Source: Acidobacteriota bacterium
GTDB lineage: Bacteria > Acidobacteriota > Terriglobia > Bryobacterales > Bryobacteraceae
DNA length: 64,000 nucleotides
Reading direction: 5' to 3'
Assembly: GCA_014584705.1 (NCBI GenBank)
Contig: JACTMJ010000004.1
Span: 62,001 to 126,000 of the forward strand
Positions 51,701 to 60,731 of the stretch are shown here, piece by piece; within the stretch, counting starts at the first letter, position 1, and each line of letters opens with the position of its first letter. The notes under the pieces are model-generated. The model ran no database searches. It was not told the DNA's origin and saw only the letters and a program-made list of their open reading frames with translations. Both the position numbers and the translations under genes were made by a program.

Positions 51701-52139
51701 TGCGCCCGTTGAGCGGCAGTTCGGCAATCCGCCGGTTCTCAATCACTTTGCCCACCGTCGCGCTGCCCGTATCCACGAGGGCCGCATCCGCGACGACGCT
51801 GATCGATTCGGCCATCGCGCCCACTTCGAGTTTCAGATTGAGGGCGACGCGCTGGTCCACCTGCAGCGTGATCCCACTCTGCTGGATCATCTTGAAGCCG
51901 GACTTCTCAACCGTGACCTGATAGTTCCCTACGCGTAGTGCGGGGACCGTGAAGTATCCGCTTTCGTTGGTCGCGGTCTGGGAAACCGCATTCGTGCCCG
52001 TGTTCGTGATTTTCACATCGGCACCCGGCACCGCCGCGCCAAGCGCATCGGTGACCGTGCCGGAAATCGAACCCGTCCCTTGCTGCGCGAGCAGGGATAG
52101 CCCTGAAGCGAGGAGCAAGGCAAGAATCATTCTAATCAT
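48723..52139 (-). CDS. Oar-like TonB-dependent receptor with CarboxypepD_reg domain
   Basis: 1138-residue outer-membrane protein. Signal peptide (MIRMILALLLASGLSLLAQQ), then a CarboxypepD_reg-like domain (ISGTVTDALGAAVPGADVKI; VGNYQVTVEKSGF, residues 22-105), a TonB plug (VIENRRIAELPLNGRNALAL; VEEFKVQSN) and a beta-barrel closing with the terminal-Phe signature IVQFGLRLIF. Takes up an unknown large substrate, plausibly a glycan or peptide. AGGAG 8 bp before the ATG. The upstream gene (52166-53563) on the same strand is 26 bp away, so they form one operon, with a strong hairpin downstream. Confidence 0.92.
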   Translation of the reverse strand: MIRMILALLLASGLSLLAQQGTGSISGTVTDALGAAVPGADVKITNTGTNAVSQTATNESGYFTVPALRVGNYQVTVEKSGFKMIQQSGITLQVDQRVALNLKLEVGAMAESISVVADAALVDTGSATVGKVIENRRIAELPLNGRNALALVMLTPGVKSQAGPTNSGFADRGIALSAMSINGGPSSLNSFVLDGGNNNSAFLADLNVNPTVDAVEEFKVQSNVMSAELGFTAGGVVNIVTKSGTNDLHGNLSYFVRNDAFDARRTFAAAKEPFRYHQYGGSLGGPVFLPKFYDGRNRSFFFFNYEGWRNRRFQSNILTVPIEEQRAGNFSRLFDASGKLIPIYDPGTTVANPGGGYARSPFANNIIPSNRLDAVSQAMLQFYPLPNRAPNNAFTNSQNWIGQVSEKRDMNQYTIKEDHRFSDSNSASFRYLYYKHFNDNGFFSGLPDPNVRSRLDNYLNYNALFSDTHTFSPTLLNEFRVGVARQAFPFQAYSFGQGWPSKLGLPASFPQDTLPRVSNGLTGFGAFTVGLRGSTTWQFFDMATRIFGGHTLKVGADIRVQQANNYQREVPSGSFSFAQGLTGNPQSQVGTGSSFATFLLGSVSSATVTRYAGESDAGKSYSLFIQDDWKATRRLTLNLGLRWDYQQWPFERNNGNSNFNPFATNPDTKLPGRMEYAGIDYGRTQLEPVYNNFGPRIGLAYDLLGDGKTVLRAGYSIFYPQIFYRDFFGSTAGFANTTTTYAPPNNNTNLAAFQFKDGLPYAATEPLGSKLGPGFLLSQGVNWDQGNEKVPMSQQWTVSLQRQLPWQVLVDAAYSANHGTGLIANGYDYNQLDPQYQSLGLSLQNQVANPYKGLVPGALGGNTISRSQLLKPFPYYTSINVRNPHLGSSIYHSFLLSVEKRLSNGFAILGSYTFAKLISDSANVPINFGSVEVGSAQGYQNGLYDRRAERSVDPSDVSNRLVVSGIYELPFGKGKRFAPSNAVAEKLVGGWQVNVISTMQGGLPLVVRGANNFLANRPNSTGVSAKLDNPTAERWFDTTQFLNPPNFTFGNVGRALPDVRSPGVVNFDLSLIKDTMITEKFRAQLRAEAFNFVNHTNLGSPNTSFSPGADGRNRSATFGTITSSRDPRIVQFGLRLIF

Positions 52140-52165
52140 GGGTTAGCTCCTGAAGCGATGAATGT

Positions 52166-53563
52166 CTAAACGAAAAAGAACGCGGCCGTCGCCGTGCAAT
52201 CCGATTGTGGCGTCAGGCGAATCCAGTGCGCGGAGAAGGCGTCCGGGAAAATGTGCTTGGCATAGCCTTCGACGGGCACTTTGATCTGTTCGTACTTGTG
52301 CCATTCGCCGCTGCCCATGAAGTCAATTTCCACGTCGAAAACCGCCGCTTTGTCGGTGCTGATGTGTAGCATCTTGCGTTCAAAACCGGTGAGCAGGAAG
52401 GGGTCCGAAACTTCGCCCTTCCGCACCGCCGCTTTCCACCACGGGCCGCCCCAGCCGGCGGGTTTCCCCCAGTTCCAGAGGTCGTCCGTTTTGCCGAACC
52501 ACACCCCGGATTGCGGCTGGCCGACGACGGCGTTGTTGTCGTTGTTGGGCGTCGTCTGGTTGCCCCCAACCGTGAAGAGCCCCCGGAAGGCGCAGTAATC
52601 CGGAATAATTCGCAGATGCTGGCAAATGGGTTTCACGCCCCAGATGCGGCCTTCGAAAGGAAGCGGCTGGAGCTCATAGAACATGCCCTGGATATCCATC
52701 AGGAAGTGTTCGGTTTCCACTTCGCGGATGCGCATCCACTCCGTCTGCCACGCCTGGCTCATGGCATGCGTCGCCTTCGGAAGCCGGTAGCGCTGCCACT
52801 TGCCGTCCACCAGCGCCCAGAAGAGGACGCTCGCTTCGTCCCACCCAGTGGCAAACAGCACCTGGCCCATATCCTGCCGGGCCATCACGTCCATGTGCGG
52901 CTTGCCGGAGAGCTTGTTCCAGGCCTTGCCGTCGTATTCGAAGAGCCCGGCGCCATTCTCGCCGTAGGCATAGAAACCGTTATTCGCGACGGCGATGCGG
53001 CCCTGCGCCGTATACCCGCCCTTAAAGTGCGGGCGCTTGGCGATCTTCATATCCTTCACAAGATCGAACAGGACGCGCGGCTTGAGGTCCTTCACGTCCA
53101 TCTCCAGCAGCAGCCCCTCCATGGTCATGTGGTAAACGCGATTGGCGGGGTCGCTCAAGTGCCGGAAGGTGGAGGTAAGCCGGTGATTGTCGAGTTCCGG
53201 AATATGCTTCCAGTTGCCACCCGCGTCAATCGCGTAAGGGCCGATGAAGCATTGGTTCGATTCGCGGTGAATCAGCCGGTTGGCGTGCGTGCCGTTATGC
53301 ACGTGAACGCGCTCGCTGTTGAGCTTCTCATCAATCCGGAAGAGCCCCAGGCCGTAACCGGTGCCCTTCATGTGGCTGTTGTAGGTGACGGCCCAGAGGG
53401 CGTCCGCCCAGGGCATCAGCGCACCAACGCCGCATTCCGTGCGAACCGGCCCATTGTCGGCTTTGAAACCAACCGTTGCGCCGGGGTTCGAAAAGGTCTG
53501 CGCCACTCCGGCCAGAGGGGCGGCGAGCATCGTGGAAATCAAATGACGTCGAGAGGTGGACAT
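52166..53563 (-). CDS. Tat-exported propeller-like protein of unknown function
   Basis: 465 residues. Tat leader STSRRHLISTMLAAPLAGVA. The body is rich in repeated short strands (for example ANRLIHRESNQCFIGPYAID and GAGLFEYDGKAWNKLSGKPH, each ending in an aromatic/Gly turn), suggesting a beta-propeller. The C-terminus GYAKHIFPDAFSAHWIRLT with a Cys is a conserved end seen in homologues of unknown role in Acidobacteriota and Planctomycetota (recollection, not a search). Lies between the response regulator and the receptor in one minus-strand run, so it probably helps handle the receptor's substrate. Confidence 0.72.
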   Translation of the reverse strand: MSTSRRHLISTMLAAPLAGVAQTFSNPGATVGFKADNGPVRTECGVGALMPWADALWAVTYNSHMKGTGYGLGLFRIDEKLNSERVHVHNGTHANRLIHRESNQCFIGPYAIDAGGNWKHIPELDNHRLTSTFRHLSDPANRVYHMTMEGLLLEMDVKDLKPRVLFDLVKDMKIAKRPHFKGGYTAQGRIAVANNGFYAYGENGAGLFEYDGKAWNKLSGKPHMDVMARQDMGQVLFATGWDEASVLFWALVDGKWQRYRLPKATHAMSQAWQTEWMRIREVETEHFLMDIQGMFYELQPLPFEGRIWGVKPICQHLRIIPDYCAFRGLFTVGGNQTTPNNDNNAVVGQPQSGVWFGKTDDLWNWGKPAGWGGPWWKAAVRKGEVSDPFLLTGFERKMLHISTDKAAVFDVEIDFMGSGEWHKYEQIKVPVEGYAKHIFPDAFSAHWIRLTPQSDCTATAAFFFV

Positions 53564-53632
53564 TCCGCTTGTTCCTGCATCCTAAGGAGGACGATCAGGA
53601 GCAGACTATCAACGCCGGCGCAAGTTGTCTTT

Positions 53633-53644
53633 GGACAAATGTCC
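53633..53644. promoter_or_regulatory. Palindrome GGACAAATGTCC upstream of the Tat protein gene
   Basis: A 12-bp inverted repeat with 5-bp arms GGACA and TGTCC around AA/AT, in the 80 bp between the response-regulator stop and the start of 52166-53563. Its last base touches the regulator stop codon. It is a possible binding site for the adjacent LuxR-type regulator, but one short site is weak evidence. Confidence 0.3.
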
Positions 53645-54270
53645 TAGTCAAGGTGAATCATTCCGCGCTGGACGGCAATGATGAGCAGTTGCGTCCGGTC
53701 CGCCGCGCCCATCTTGTCGAGGATATGCGTCATGTGGACGCGCACCGTCTTCTCCGCGATGCCAAGGCGTTCGCCAATCTCCTTGTTGCTGAGGCCCTCC
53801 GCGATGAGCGAGACGATCTGTGTTTCCCGCGCGGTGAGCGGATCCAGGCTTTGGTCGTCGTCAATGCGCCTCGCCAGCAGCGCGGGCAGATAGCGATGTC
53901 CCCGATGCACGCGCAGGATTCCTTCAATGAGCAAATCCGCGTCCGCATCCTTGGTGAGGTAGCCAAGCGCGCCGAGCGCCAGTGCGCGCTCCACGTCCGC
54001 TACACCTTCGTAATTCGAGAGGACGAGAATCCGCGCCTCCGGATTCGCATTGCGGATAGCGCGGATCGCGTCAAAGCCGGAGAGCGCGGGCAACCGGAGA
54101 TCCATCAGAACGAGATCCGGCCGCTGTGCCAGATAGAGGCTGAGCGCTTCGCTTCCGCTGGCGGTTTCGGCGACGATCCGCATGTCGTCGCGGGCATCGA
54201 TCACCGAATGCAGCGCAAGCCGGGCGAAATACTGGTCTTCCACCAGGAGAATTCGGATGGTTTCTTTCAT
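53644..54270 (-). CDS. Response regulator, NarL/LuxR family
   Basis: 208 residues. Receiver: RILLVEDQYFARLALHSVID, Asp in LVLMDLRLPALSGFDAI, Lys in GYLTKDADADLLIEGI. LuxR HTH: LTARETQIVSLIAEGLSNKE and IAEKTVRVHMTHILDKMG. ATG overlaps the kinase stop by 4 bp (ATGA), so it is the kinase's coupled partner. Likely controls the downstream Tat protein/receptor operon and possibly the divergent receptor. Confidence 0.93.
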   Translation of the reverse strand: MKETIRILLVEDQYFARLALHSVIDARDDMRIVAETASGSEALSLYLAQRPDLVLMDLRLPALSGFDAIRAIRNANPEARILVLSNYEGVADVERALALGALGYLTKDADADLLIEGILRVHRGHRYLPALLARRIDDDQSLDPLTARETQIVSLIAEGLSNKEIGERLGIAEKTVRVHMTHILDKMGAADRTQLLIIAVQRGMIHLD

Positions 54271-57215
54271 CGCCGGGCCTCGCTTGGAATGGGGAACTCC
54301 GCGTGGATGGTGGTTCCCGCTCCCGGTGCGCTTTCGACGCGCAGACGGCCTCCGAACCGCGCGGCGCGTTCCTTCATGATCGCTAATCCGAAGTGCCCGT
54401 CGGGGACGGCCACCGGATCAAACCCCCGGCCATCATCGCTCACCCTGGCTTCGACGCGCGTGGGAGAGACCGAGAGATGCACTGTGACGGCCGAAGCCTC
54501 CGCGTGGCGCGAAGCGTTGAGCGCTGCTTCCTGGCAGATCCGGAGCAGGCCGTGGGCAAGCTCGGCGGGGATGGCGCTCGGGTCGCCTTCGAGCGTCACG
54601 CGATATTCCGGGCGGCCGTCGCGCAGCACTTCGTGAAGCGTCCGCTCCAGCGCATTGGGCAGGCTTTCCTGTTCGGGAGAGTTGTGGCGCAGATCCCAGA
54701 TCACCCTGCGCGCTTCGTTCCGGTAGTAGCGCAGCATGTCCTTCGCGGTCCGGATCGCATCCCGCGTTGCGTCCGCACCCGTCGCGGGTAGCGCCTTGTT
54801 CGCTGCGTCCAACTGCCAGGTGATGGCGGCAAAACCAGCCAGGAGCGTGTCGTGCCATTCCCGGCCGAGACGGTTCCGTTCTTCCGCCACCAAGGCGTAG
54901 CGCGAACGCACCCGCGCAACCCGCCAGCGATACACCGCCCACAGAATCGCCGCCAAGAGCAGCACATTCGCGGCATAGAACCACCAGGTTTCAAACCAGC
55001 GCGGCGGCTGGGCGATGCGCACCAGCGCCGCAATGCCCCAATCCGATCCCGGCATGCGGGCCGCGATGTCGATCCGGTGCTCCCCCGCCGGCAGCGTATC
55101 CAGGCGAAGCGTTCGCTGCGTGCCGAGCGGAATCCAGCCCGTTTGCAGTCCTTCCACGCGGTAACGAAACTCCGTGCGATCCGCGTGATAGAGTTGGCCG
55201 GTCGTGAACGCGATCTCGTGCGTACGGCCAACGGATTGCACCGTGCTTGTCAATATCCGCGGAGGTGCGGCCGCGTGCAGCGCTTCGGGGCGCACTTCCA
55301 CCAAACCCCGCACCGTGGTAAGCCACAAATGGCCATCGTCATCGCGCCAAACGGACGGAGAGCCGACGTTCTGAAATTCGATGGACCGCAGGCCGTCGTC
55401 GGCATCAAACGCAAGCGGCTCAAGCTTCTTCCGCGCACCAGAGGCGACCGCATCCAACTCGGTCAGAGGCACGGCGAACAGACCCGCCGGGGAGCTTAGC
55501 CAGAGCCGCCGTGAACGATCCTCGACGATGCCATAGACCGGCAATTCCGGCAGGCCCTGGCGCTGATCGAAAACAATGGCGCGGTCCCCTTCCACCCGCA
55601 GGATTCCGTTTGCTCGCGTGGCAGCCCAGATGCGCCCCCGCGAGTCTTCCCACAGCGCGCTAACAGAAGGATGAGGCAGGCCGGAGATCTCGCGCATCGC
55701 CCCCGCACGGATGGCGAGCAGGCCCTGGCCGGTTCCCACCCAAATGGTGCCGTCCCGGGCTTCAAGCAAGCAGTGGATCTGCTTGTCGCTCCAGCGCCTC
55801 GGCGGATGCGCGCGAAGGTCCGGTTCAGCATAGACATAGAGCCCGTCAATACCTCCGAGCCAGAGCGATCCGCCACGATCAAAGAGAATCGCGTGCACGG
55901 ATGGATCGTGCCTCAACTGCGCACCGCGATAGACGATGCCTCCCCGAGGCGAGTTGTGATGCAAGGATGCCCAATCGCTGAACCATAGGTCCCCGTTAGG
56001 CGCGAAAGCCATCGCGCGGATCAGTGTCGTCTCCACGCGGAAGCCAAGCGCCACGGCCCCAAAACGCCCTTCCCGCAGGCGATGCACGCCGCTCCTCCAG
56101 GAGCCCACCAGAATCCCATTCCGGCGGTTGCCGGTTACGGTGGAGAGGAACTGAGCGTCGAGGCCTTCCTCCGGCCCGTAGGGAACTATCGGGCCGCTGC
56201 GCCAACGGCTGAGCCCGGCCCTGGTTCCAATCCAGAGGCTTCCTTCCCGATCCTCAAAGAGAGTGTGGACGAAATCGTCCGTCAAGCCGTTCTCCCGGCC
56301 GCATCGGGACACTTCGTTTTCCCTCGCGCGGAAGAGTCCCTGGCCCCAGGTTGCGGCCCACACCAGACCGTCTCGGTCTTCGACGATGCTCACCACCGGC
56401 CCATCAACGCCGTTCACGCGATGAAGCGCCACCCCCGGCGTGAGTATCAACCGGAAGAGCCCTTCGGTGGTTCCCAGATAGACAACGCCGTCACGGCCTC
56501 CGGCCAGGGAGAGCGGTCGGCCGCTGGCGGCATCGGTTTTCCAGATCAGGTGGGATCTCTCCCGGTCGATCACATACAGCCCGATGGAATCGCATAGCAG
56601 CAATCGCCCGTCCGGCAGTTCGAGGACGCTTTCCCAACTCAGATCGCCGCCCCCATGGGGGCTCAACTCCTGAAAACGATCGCCTTCCGCCCGCCATGTT
56701 CCGCTCCCGGACGCCACCAGCGAACCATCCCGGCGGAGAGTGGAGGATGAGAAGTTCGACGGCGGGGGCGGCACAGCCTGGGACTTGCCCTGCCGGTTCA
56801 CGAAAGTCCCCGCATCGCGCGTCAGAATCCAAAGCGTTCCGTCCGGAAGCGCTTCCACCGCGTTGATCCACTCGCGGGAGATCCCGCTCCGTTCGTCGAG
56901 TACGATGGGGGTGAACTGGATTCCGTCAAACCGCGCCGCGCCTCCCGAAGTTCCCACAATCAGCCGGCCATCGGCTTCCTGTGCGATCGACGTAACGTAG
57001 TTCTGCGGAAGGCCGTGCTCGACATGCCAGTTACGCTTGGCGTATTGCGAAAGGGCGAACGAGGGGTCAAGCGCCAGAGCCGCTTGCGTGGGCAGGAGGA
57101 GTGCCAGCCACACCGCCCAGGAGGGTAGCGCGCCGGTACCCCGTCGCGACCGGGCGATCAGCGCGAGCGTCGATATTCCCCTGAGCACGGTGAGCAAGAA
57201 GCGGCTATGAAGCAT
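54267..57215 (-). CDS. Sensor histidine kinase with periplasmic Reg_prop/Y_Y_Y propeller
   Basis: 982 residues. After an N-terminal signal/anchor (WAVWLALLLPTQAALALDPS), residues about 60-670 form a two-component-regulator propeller with repeats such as GRLIVGTSGGAARFDG, LVWAATWGQGLFRA and LWIGTRAGLSRWRSG. A Y_Y_Y domain (YRVEGLQTGWIPLGTQRTLR), one TM helix (TWWFYAANVLLLAAILWAVY), then HisKA_3 (NRLGREWHDTLLAGFAAITW) and HATPase_c (VSDDGRGFDPVAVPDGHFGL) follow. The design matches the HTCS sensors that bind oligosaccharides in Bacteroidota, but with a separate LuxR-type regulator. Ligand unknown. ATG 57215. Confidence 0.93.
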   Translation of the reverse strand: MLHSRFLLTVLRGISTLALIARSRRGTGALPSWAVWLALLLPTQAALALDPSFALSQYAKRNWHVEHGLPQNYVTSIAQEADGRLIVGTSGGAARFDGIQFTPIVLDERSGISREWINAVEALPDGTLWILTRDAGTFVNRQGKSQAVPPPPSNFSSSTLRRDGSLVASGSGTWRAEGDRFQELSPHGGGDLSWESVLELPDGRLLLCDSIGLYVIDRERSHLIWKTDAASGRPLSLAGGRDGVVYLGTTEGLFRLILTPGVALHRVNGVDGPVVSIVEDRDGLVWAATWGQGLFRARENEVSRCGRENGLTDDFVHTLFEDREGSLWIGTRAGLSRWRSGPIVPYGPEEGLDAQFLSTVTGNRRNGILVGSWRSGVHRLREGRFGAVALGFRVETTLIRAMAFAPNGDLWFSDWASLHHNSPRGGIVYRGAQLRHDPSVHAILFDRGGSLWLGGIDGLYVYAEPDLRAHPPRRWSDKQIHCLLEARDGTIWVGTGQGLLAIRAGAMREISGLPHPSVSALWEDSRGRIWAATRANGILRVEGDRAIVFDQRQGLPELPVYGIVEDRSRRLWLSSPAGLFAVPLTELDAVASGARKKLEPLAFDADDGLRSIEFQNVGSPSVWRDDDGHLWLTTVRGLVEVRPEALHAAAPPRILTSTVQSVGRTHEIAFTTGQLYHADRTEFRYRVEGLQTGWIPLGTQRTLRLDTLPAGEHRIDIAARMPGSDWGIAALVRIAQPPRWFETWWFYAANVLLLAAILWAVYRWRVARVRSRYALVAEERNRLGREWHDTLLAGFAAITWQLDAANKALPATGADATRDAIRTAKDMLRYYRNEARRVIWDLRHNSPEQESLPNALERTLHEVLRDGRPEYRVTLEGDPSAIPAELAHGLLRICQEAALNASRHAEASAVTVHLSVSPTRVEARVSDDGRGFDPVAVPDGHFGLAIMKERAARFGGRLRVESAPGAGTTIHAEFPIPSEARR

Positions 57216-57542
57216 GCTACCAGAGAGGGAGTGTCACGAATAACTGCCGCCGTGAACTGGCCGCGCCTGGTGTGGCTTCGGCCGGTCGCCTTCGGAAGCG
57301 ATTCTCGTTCCGTTACATCGTCGTCAACCAGAATAAGACTCTGCGATTGATAGACACTTGCAAGTAGGTCGCTTGACACGAAATTTCCATCAGGTCTAAT
57401 CTGGATGTTTAAGGTCCGAGATTAAACTGCCCTTATCCCGACAGCGATCTTTCGGCTTCTGAGAGTGCAATCAGAACGCATCTCATTGATTCCTATTGCC
57501 AACAGTAGCGACTGCTCCACCGTGTCAGTCCGGACCAGGCCC
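57216..57542. other. Divergent intergenic region, sensor kinase / second receptor
   Basis: About 330 bp, clearly less GC-rich than the genes, with no supported ORF. It contains the promoter and imperfect inverted repeat listed separately. Two more ATGs (57543 and 57558) are candidate receptor starts. A large 5' untranslated region of about 130 nt would be expected from the promoter; no riboswitch pattern was recognised. Confidence 0.6.
57373..57402 (+). promoter_or_regulatory. Sigma-70-type promoter for the second receptor
   Basis: TTGACA at 57373-57378 and TAATCT at 57397-57402, spacer 18 bp. The consensus -35 match is perfect. Immediately around the -10 is an imperfect inverted repeat: GTCTAATCTGG (57394-57404) and AGATTAAAC (57419-57427, whose complement reads GTTTAATCT), so a regulator could overlap the promoter. 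Directed to the receptor gene at 57543. Confidence 0.7.
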
Positions 57543-60500
57543 ATGAAAGAACGAAACATGACATTTTATTCTTCATTAAAAACCGTGCACTCCTTGCCCT
57601 TTTTATTTCTACTTGCAACTTATTTGCTACTGTTTCTTCCGCCCGCCCAGGCGCAACAGGCCCAGCTTTCGGGCACGGTTCGGGACCCCAGCGACGCCGT
57701 GATTGCGGGTGCTTCCGTGGAAATCGTGAACAAGGCTACCCAGGACCGCTGGGACCTGCGCACCAACGCGCAAGGCCGGTACGTGGTGACCTCCCTTCCC
57801 TCGGGAGAGTTTCGCATCACCTCGCGGGCGAAGGGATTTGAGACTCAGGTGCTTGATGGAGTCCGCGTCGAGGTTGCCGCGAAGCTCACCATCAATCTCA
57901 CAATGCAGATTGGCACGGAAGCGCAATCGGTGACGGTGGAAGCCGGCCAGGTGCAGCTCAACACCGTGGACGCTTCCCTCAGCACCGTGGTGGACCGGGG
58001 CTTCGTCTCAAGCATTCCGCTGAACGGCCGCAGCTTTCAGTCTCTGCTCACACTGATTCCCGGCGTGAACGCAATCCCCTCGGGAGGGTCCGGCACCAAC
58101 GGCCAGTTCTCCGTGAACGGGATGCGCGCGGAATCAAACTACTTTCTTGTGGACGGCGTGAGCGCGAACACGGGCGTGAACACGGCGTCACCCGGCCGGG
58201 GCGCGGGCTATTCCGGTTCGCTTCCCGCGGGGACGGCCTTGGGGACTACCCAGAGCCTCGCTTCCATGGACGCCGTCGAAGAGTTCCGAGGCGTCACTTC
58301 TACTTATTCCGCTGAATACGGCCGCGTACCGGGCGGGCAGTTCTCTTTCACCACACGATCGGGAACGAACGAGGTACACGGCTCGCTCTATGAGTATTTC
58401 CGGAACGACGCGTTGGATGCCAACAGCTTCTTCGACAACCGGAACGGCGTCGGACAGCCCAAGATGCGGCAGAACAATTTCGGCGGCACCGTGGGAGCGC
58501 CCGTTTGGCTCCCGGGCTTGTACAACGGCAACGACCGCACGTTCTTCTTCTTTTCTTACGAGGCACTGCGTCTGCGCTCACCGCAGGAATCGCGCATCAC
58601 CAGTGTGCCCACCGCGGCTCTGCGCAGCCAGATCGCGCCACCCGAACTGCGCCGCGTGCTGAGCGCCTTCCCCTTGCCATCCGCCGGATATGCCGAAGAA
58701 AGCGGCTACACGGCTCCCTTTGTCGCCAGTTACTCTCAGCCAAGTTCGATCGATTCGAGCAGCCTGCGTCTCGATCACGCATTCTCCGATGTCTTTCGCG
58801 TGTTTGGGCGCTTCGCATACGTGCCTTCGAGCACGAGCAGCCGCTACTCCGGCAACATGGCGCAATTGACTGACTCGATGGTAAACAACAAGACGCTCAC
58901 CCTCGGGGCAACCAACATCCTCGGCCCCTTTCTCTCGAACGAAGTCCGCTTCAACTCCACCTGGGCGGACCAGATCACGAAGGTCCGCATCGATGATTTC
59001 GGCGGAGCCACGCCGCTCTCAATTAGCGATTTCGACGGTCTCCGCGATACAGATTGGGCGCTCTTCAGCTATCGCGTCAACACGCGCCCCGGCTTTTGGC
59101 TCAATCCGCAGAACAACCGTCAGAAGCAATGGAACTTCATCGACACCGTTACGCTGGTGCAGGGTCGCCATACCTGGAAAGCAGGCCTCGATTGGCGGCG
59201 CATTCAGACCGATTCCAGCCTCCCGCACTTCTATCAGACCCCGTTCTACTACAACCAGGATCAGTTGCTCACGAACACTCCGCGATTGAATACGGCGTAC
59301 CGGTCCGTCGGCAACATGGCCCCGGTATACAGGAACCTCTCCCTGTTCCTGCAGGATGAATGGGCGGTGAACGATCGCCTTCGCCTCTCCCTGGGTCTGC
59401 GTTGGGAGTGGAGCCCCGCGCCGCGAGACGCCAACGGCAACCAGCCCTACACCGTGGACCAACTGGACAATCTCGCAACCACCCGGATCGCTCCCCAAGG
59501 CGCGGATCTCTGGAAGACCACGTACGGCAATGTCGCGCCGCGCGTTGGCATCGCTTACCTGCTAAACCGGAGTGCCAACTACAACACGGTCATCCGCACC
59601 GGAGCGGGCCTCTTCTATGACACAAGCACGGTGCAGGCATCCGAAGGCTACTGGTATGGCCTCGGCATCACCGGCACGCTGAACCTGAACGGGAAGCCCT
59701 TCCCGCTGAACGGGGAGCAGTTGAACGCCATTCCCGCACCGTCCCCGGTGCTGACCTCTTCCTCTTACGCGAATGTATTCGCGTTCGATCCGAATCTGAA
59801 GCTGCCCTACGCGCTGCAATGGAACGCCACCGTCGAGCAGCAGCTCGGCGCGGATCAGACGCTGAGCCTCGGCTACGTCGGTTCGGAAGGCAAGCGGCTC
59901 CTGCTCTCCCGCCAGCTCTATCCGGACCGTTTGGCCAACCCGAATTTCCCAGCGGGATCTTCCTTCCTCTACGCGACCACCAACGGGTCGTCGTCGAATT
60001 ACCACTCGCTGCAAGCGCAGTTCCGGCGGCACTTCTCGAAGGGGCTGCAGGTGCTCTCGTCCTACACCTGGTCCCATGCAATTGACGATGCCACCAGCAA
60101 TTTCACATCGAGCACGCTGCTCCGCGCCAGTTCGAATTACGATATCCGCCACAACTTTCAAGCGGCGCTTTCCTACGACCTTCCGGGTGCCTACTCGCAA
60201 CCGGCGTTGCGCGCCCTGTTGGGAGGTTGGGGCATCGATACCCGCATCGCCGCCCGCTCCGCCCTGCCGGTGGATGTCGTGGCCTCGACGCAGGTAACTC
60301 CCAGCGGATTGTCCTACGCGCCGTATCCGCATCTCGATGCGTCGCAGCCGCTTTACGTGAACGTGGAGAATGCGCCGGGGCATCGCGTCATCAACCTGAA
60401 GGCGTTCATTCTGCCCGCGGCGGGCGAAGAGGGAACCGCCGGACGCAACATCGCGCGAGGCTTCGCTTCCTACCAGAACGACTTGGCCGTTCGCCGCGAG

Positions 60501-60725
60501 TTCACGCTCACGGATCGCGCGCGGCTGACGTTCCGGGCCGAAGCGTTCAACCTTTTCAACCACGCGAACTTCGGCTCGATTGCCAGCAACATCCAGTCCT
60601 CCACTGCGGCAAGGCCCTTCGGTTGGGCCAACGGGACGCAGGCCAGCCAACTCGGCGGATTGAACCCCCTCTACCAGATGGGTGGGCCGCGCTCGCTCCA
60701 ACTGGCGCTACGTCTACAGTTCTAG
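57543..60725 (+). CDS. Second Oar-like TonB-dependent receptor
   Basis: 1060 residues from ATG 57543; ATG 57558 is equally good, and the frame continues upstream with no family similarity. Signal peptide FLFLLATYLLLFLPPAQAQ, CarboxypepD_reg domain (SGTVRDPSDAVIAGASVEIV; GEFRITSRAKGFETQV), plug (SSIPLNGRSFQSLLTLIPGV; AVEEFRGVTSTYSAEYGRVP) and barrel ending SLQLALRLQF with terminal Phe. Followed 6 bp later by a PepSY membrane protein, a pairing typical of ferri-siderophore or other reductive uptake. Divergent from the propeller kinase gene. Confidence 0.92.
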   Translation: MKERNMTFYSSLKTVHSLPFLFLLATYLLLFLPPAQAQQAQLSGTVRDPSDAVIAGASVEIVNKATQDRWDLRTNAQGRYVVTSLPSGEFRITSRAKGFETQVLDGVRVEVAAKLTINLTMQIGTEAQSVTVEAGQVQLNTVDASLSTVVDRGFVSSIPLNGRSFQSLLTLIPGVNAIPSGGSGTNGQFSVNGMRAESNYFLVDGVSANTGVNTASPGRGAGYSGSLPAGTALGTTQSLASMDAVEEFRGVTSTYSAEYGRVPGGQFSFTTRSGTNEVHGSLYEYFRNDALDANSFFDNRNGVGQPKMRQNNFGGTVGAPVWLPGLYNGNDRTFFFFSYEALRLRSPQESRITSVPTAALRSQIAPPELRRVLSAFPLPSAGYAEESGYTAPFVASYSQPSSIDSSSLRLDHAFSDVFRVFGRFAYVPSSTSSRYSGNMAQLTDSMVNNKTLTLGATNILGPFLSNEVRFNSTWADQITKVRIDDFGGATPLSISDFDGLRDTDWALFSYRVNTRPGFWLNPQNNRQKQWNFIDTVTLVQGRHTWKAGLDWRRIQTDSSLPHFYQTPFYYNQDQLLTNTPRLNTAYRSVGNMAPVYRNLSLFLQDEWAVNDRLRLSLGLRWEWSPAPRDANGNQPYTVDQLDNLATTRIAPQGADLWKTTYGNVAPRVGIAYLLNRSANYNTVIRTGAGLFYDTSTVQASEGYWYGLGITGTLNLNGKPFPLNGEQLNAIPAPSPVLTSSSYANVFAFDPNLKLPYALQWNATVEQQLGADQTLSLGYVGSEGKRLLLSRQLYPDRLANPNFPAGSSFLYATTNGSSSNYHSLQAQFRRHFSKGLQVLSSYTWSHAIDDATSNFTSSTLLRASSNYDIRHNFQAALSYDLPGAYSQPALRALLGGWGIDTRIAARSALPVDVVASTQVTPSGLSYAPYPHLDASQPLYVNVENAPGHRVINLKAFILPAAGEEGTAGRNIARGFASYQNDLAVRREFTLTDRARLTFRAEAFNLFNHANFGSIASNIQSSTAARPFGWANGTQASQLGGLNPLYQMGGPRSLQLALRLQF

Positions 60726-60731
60726 GGGACG

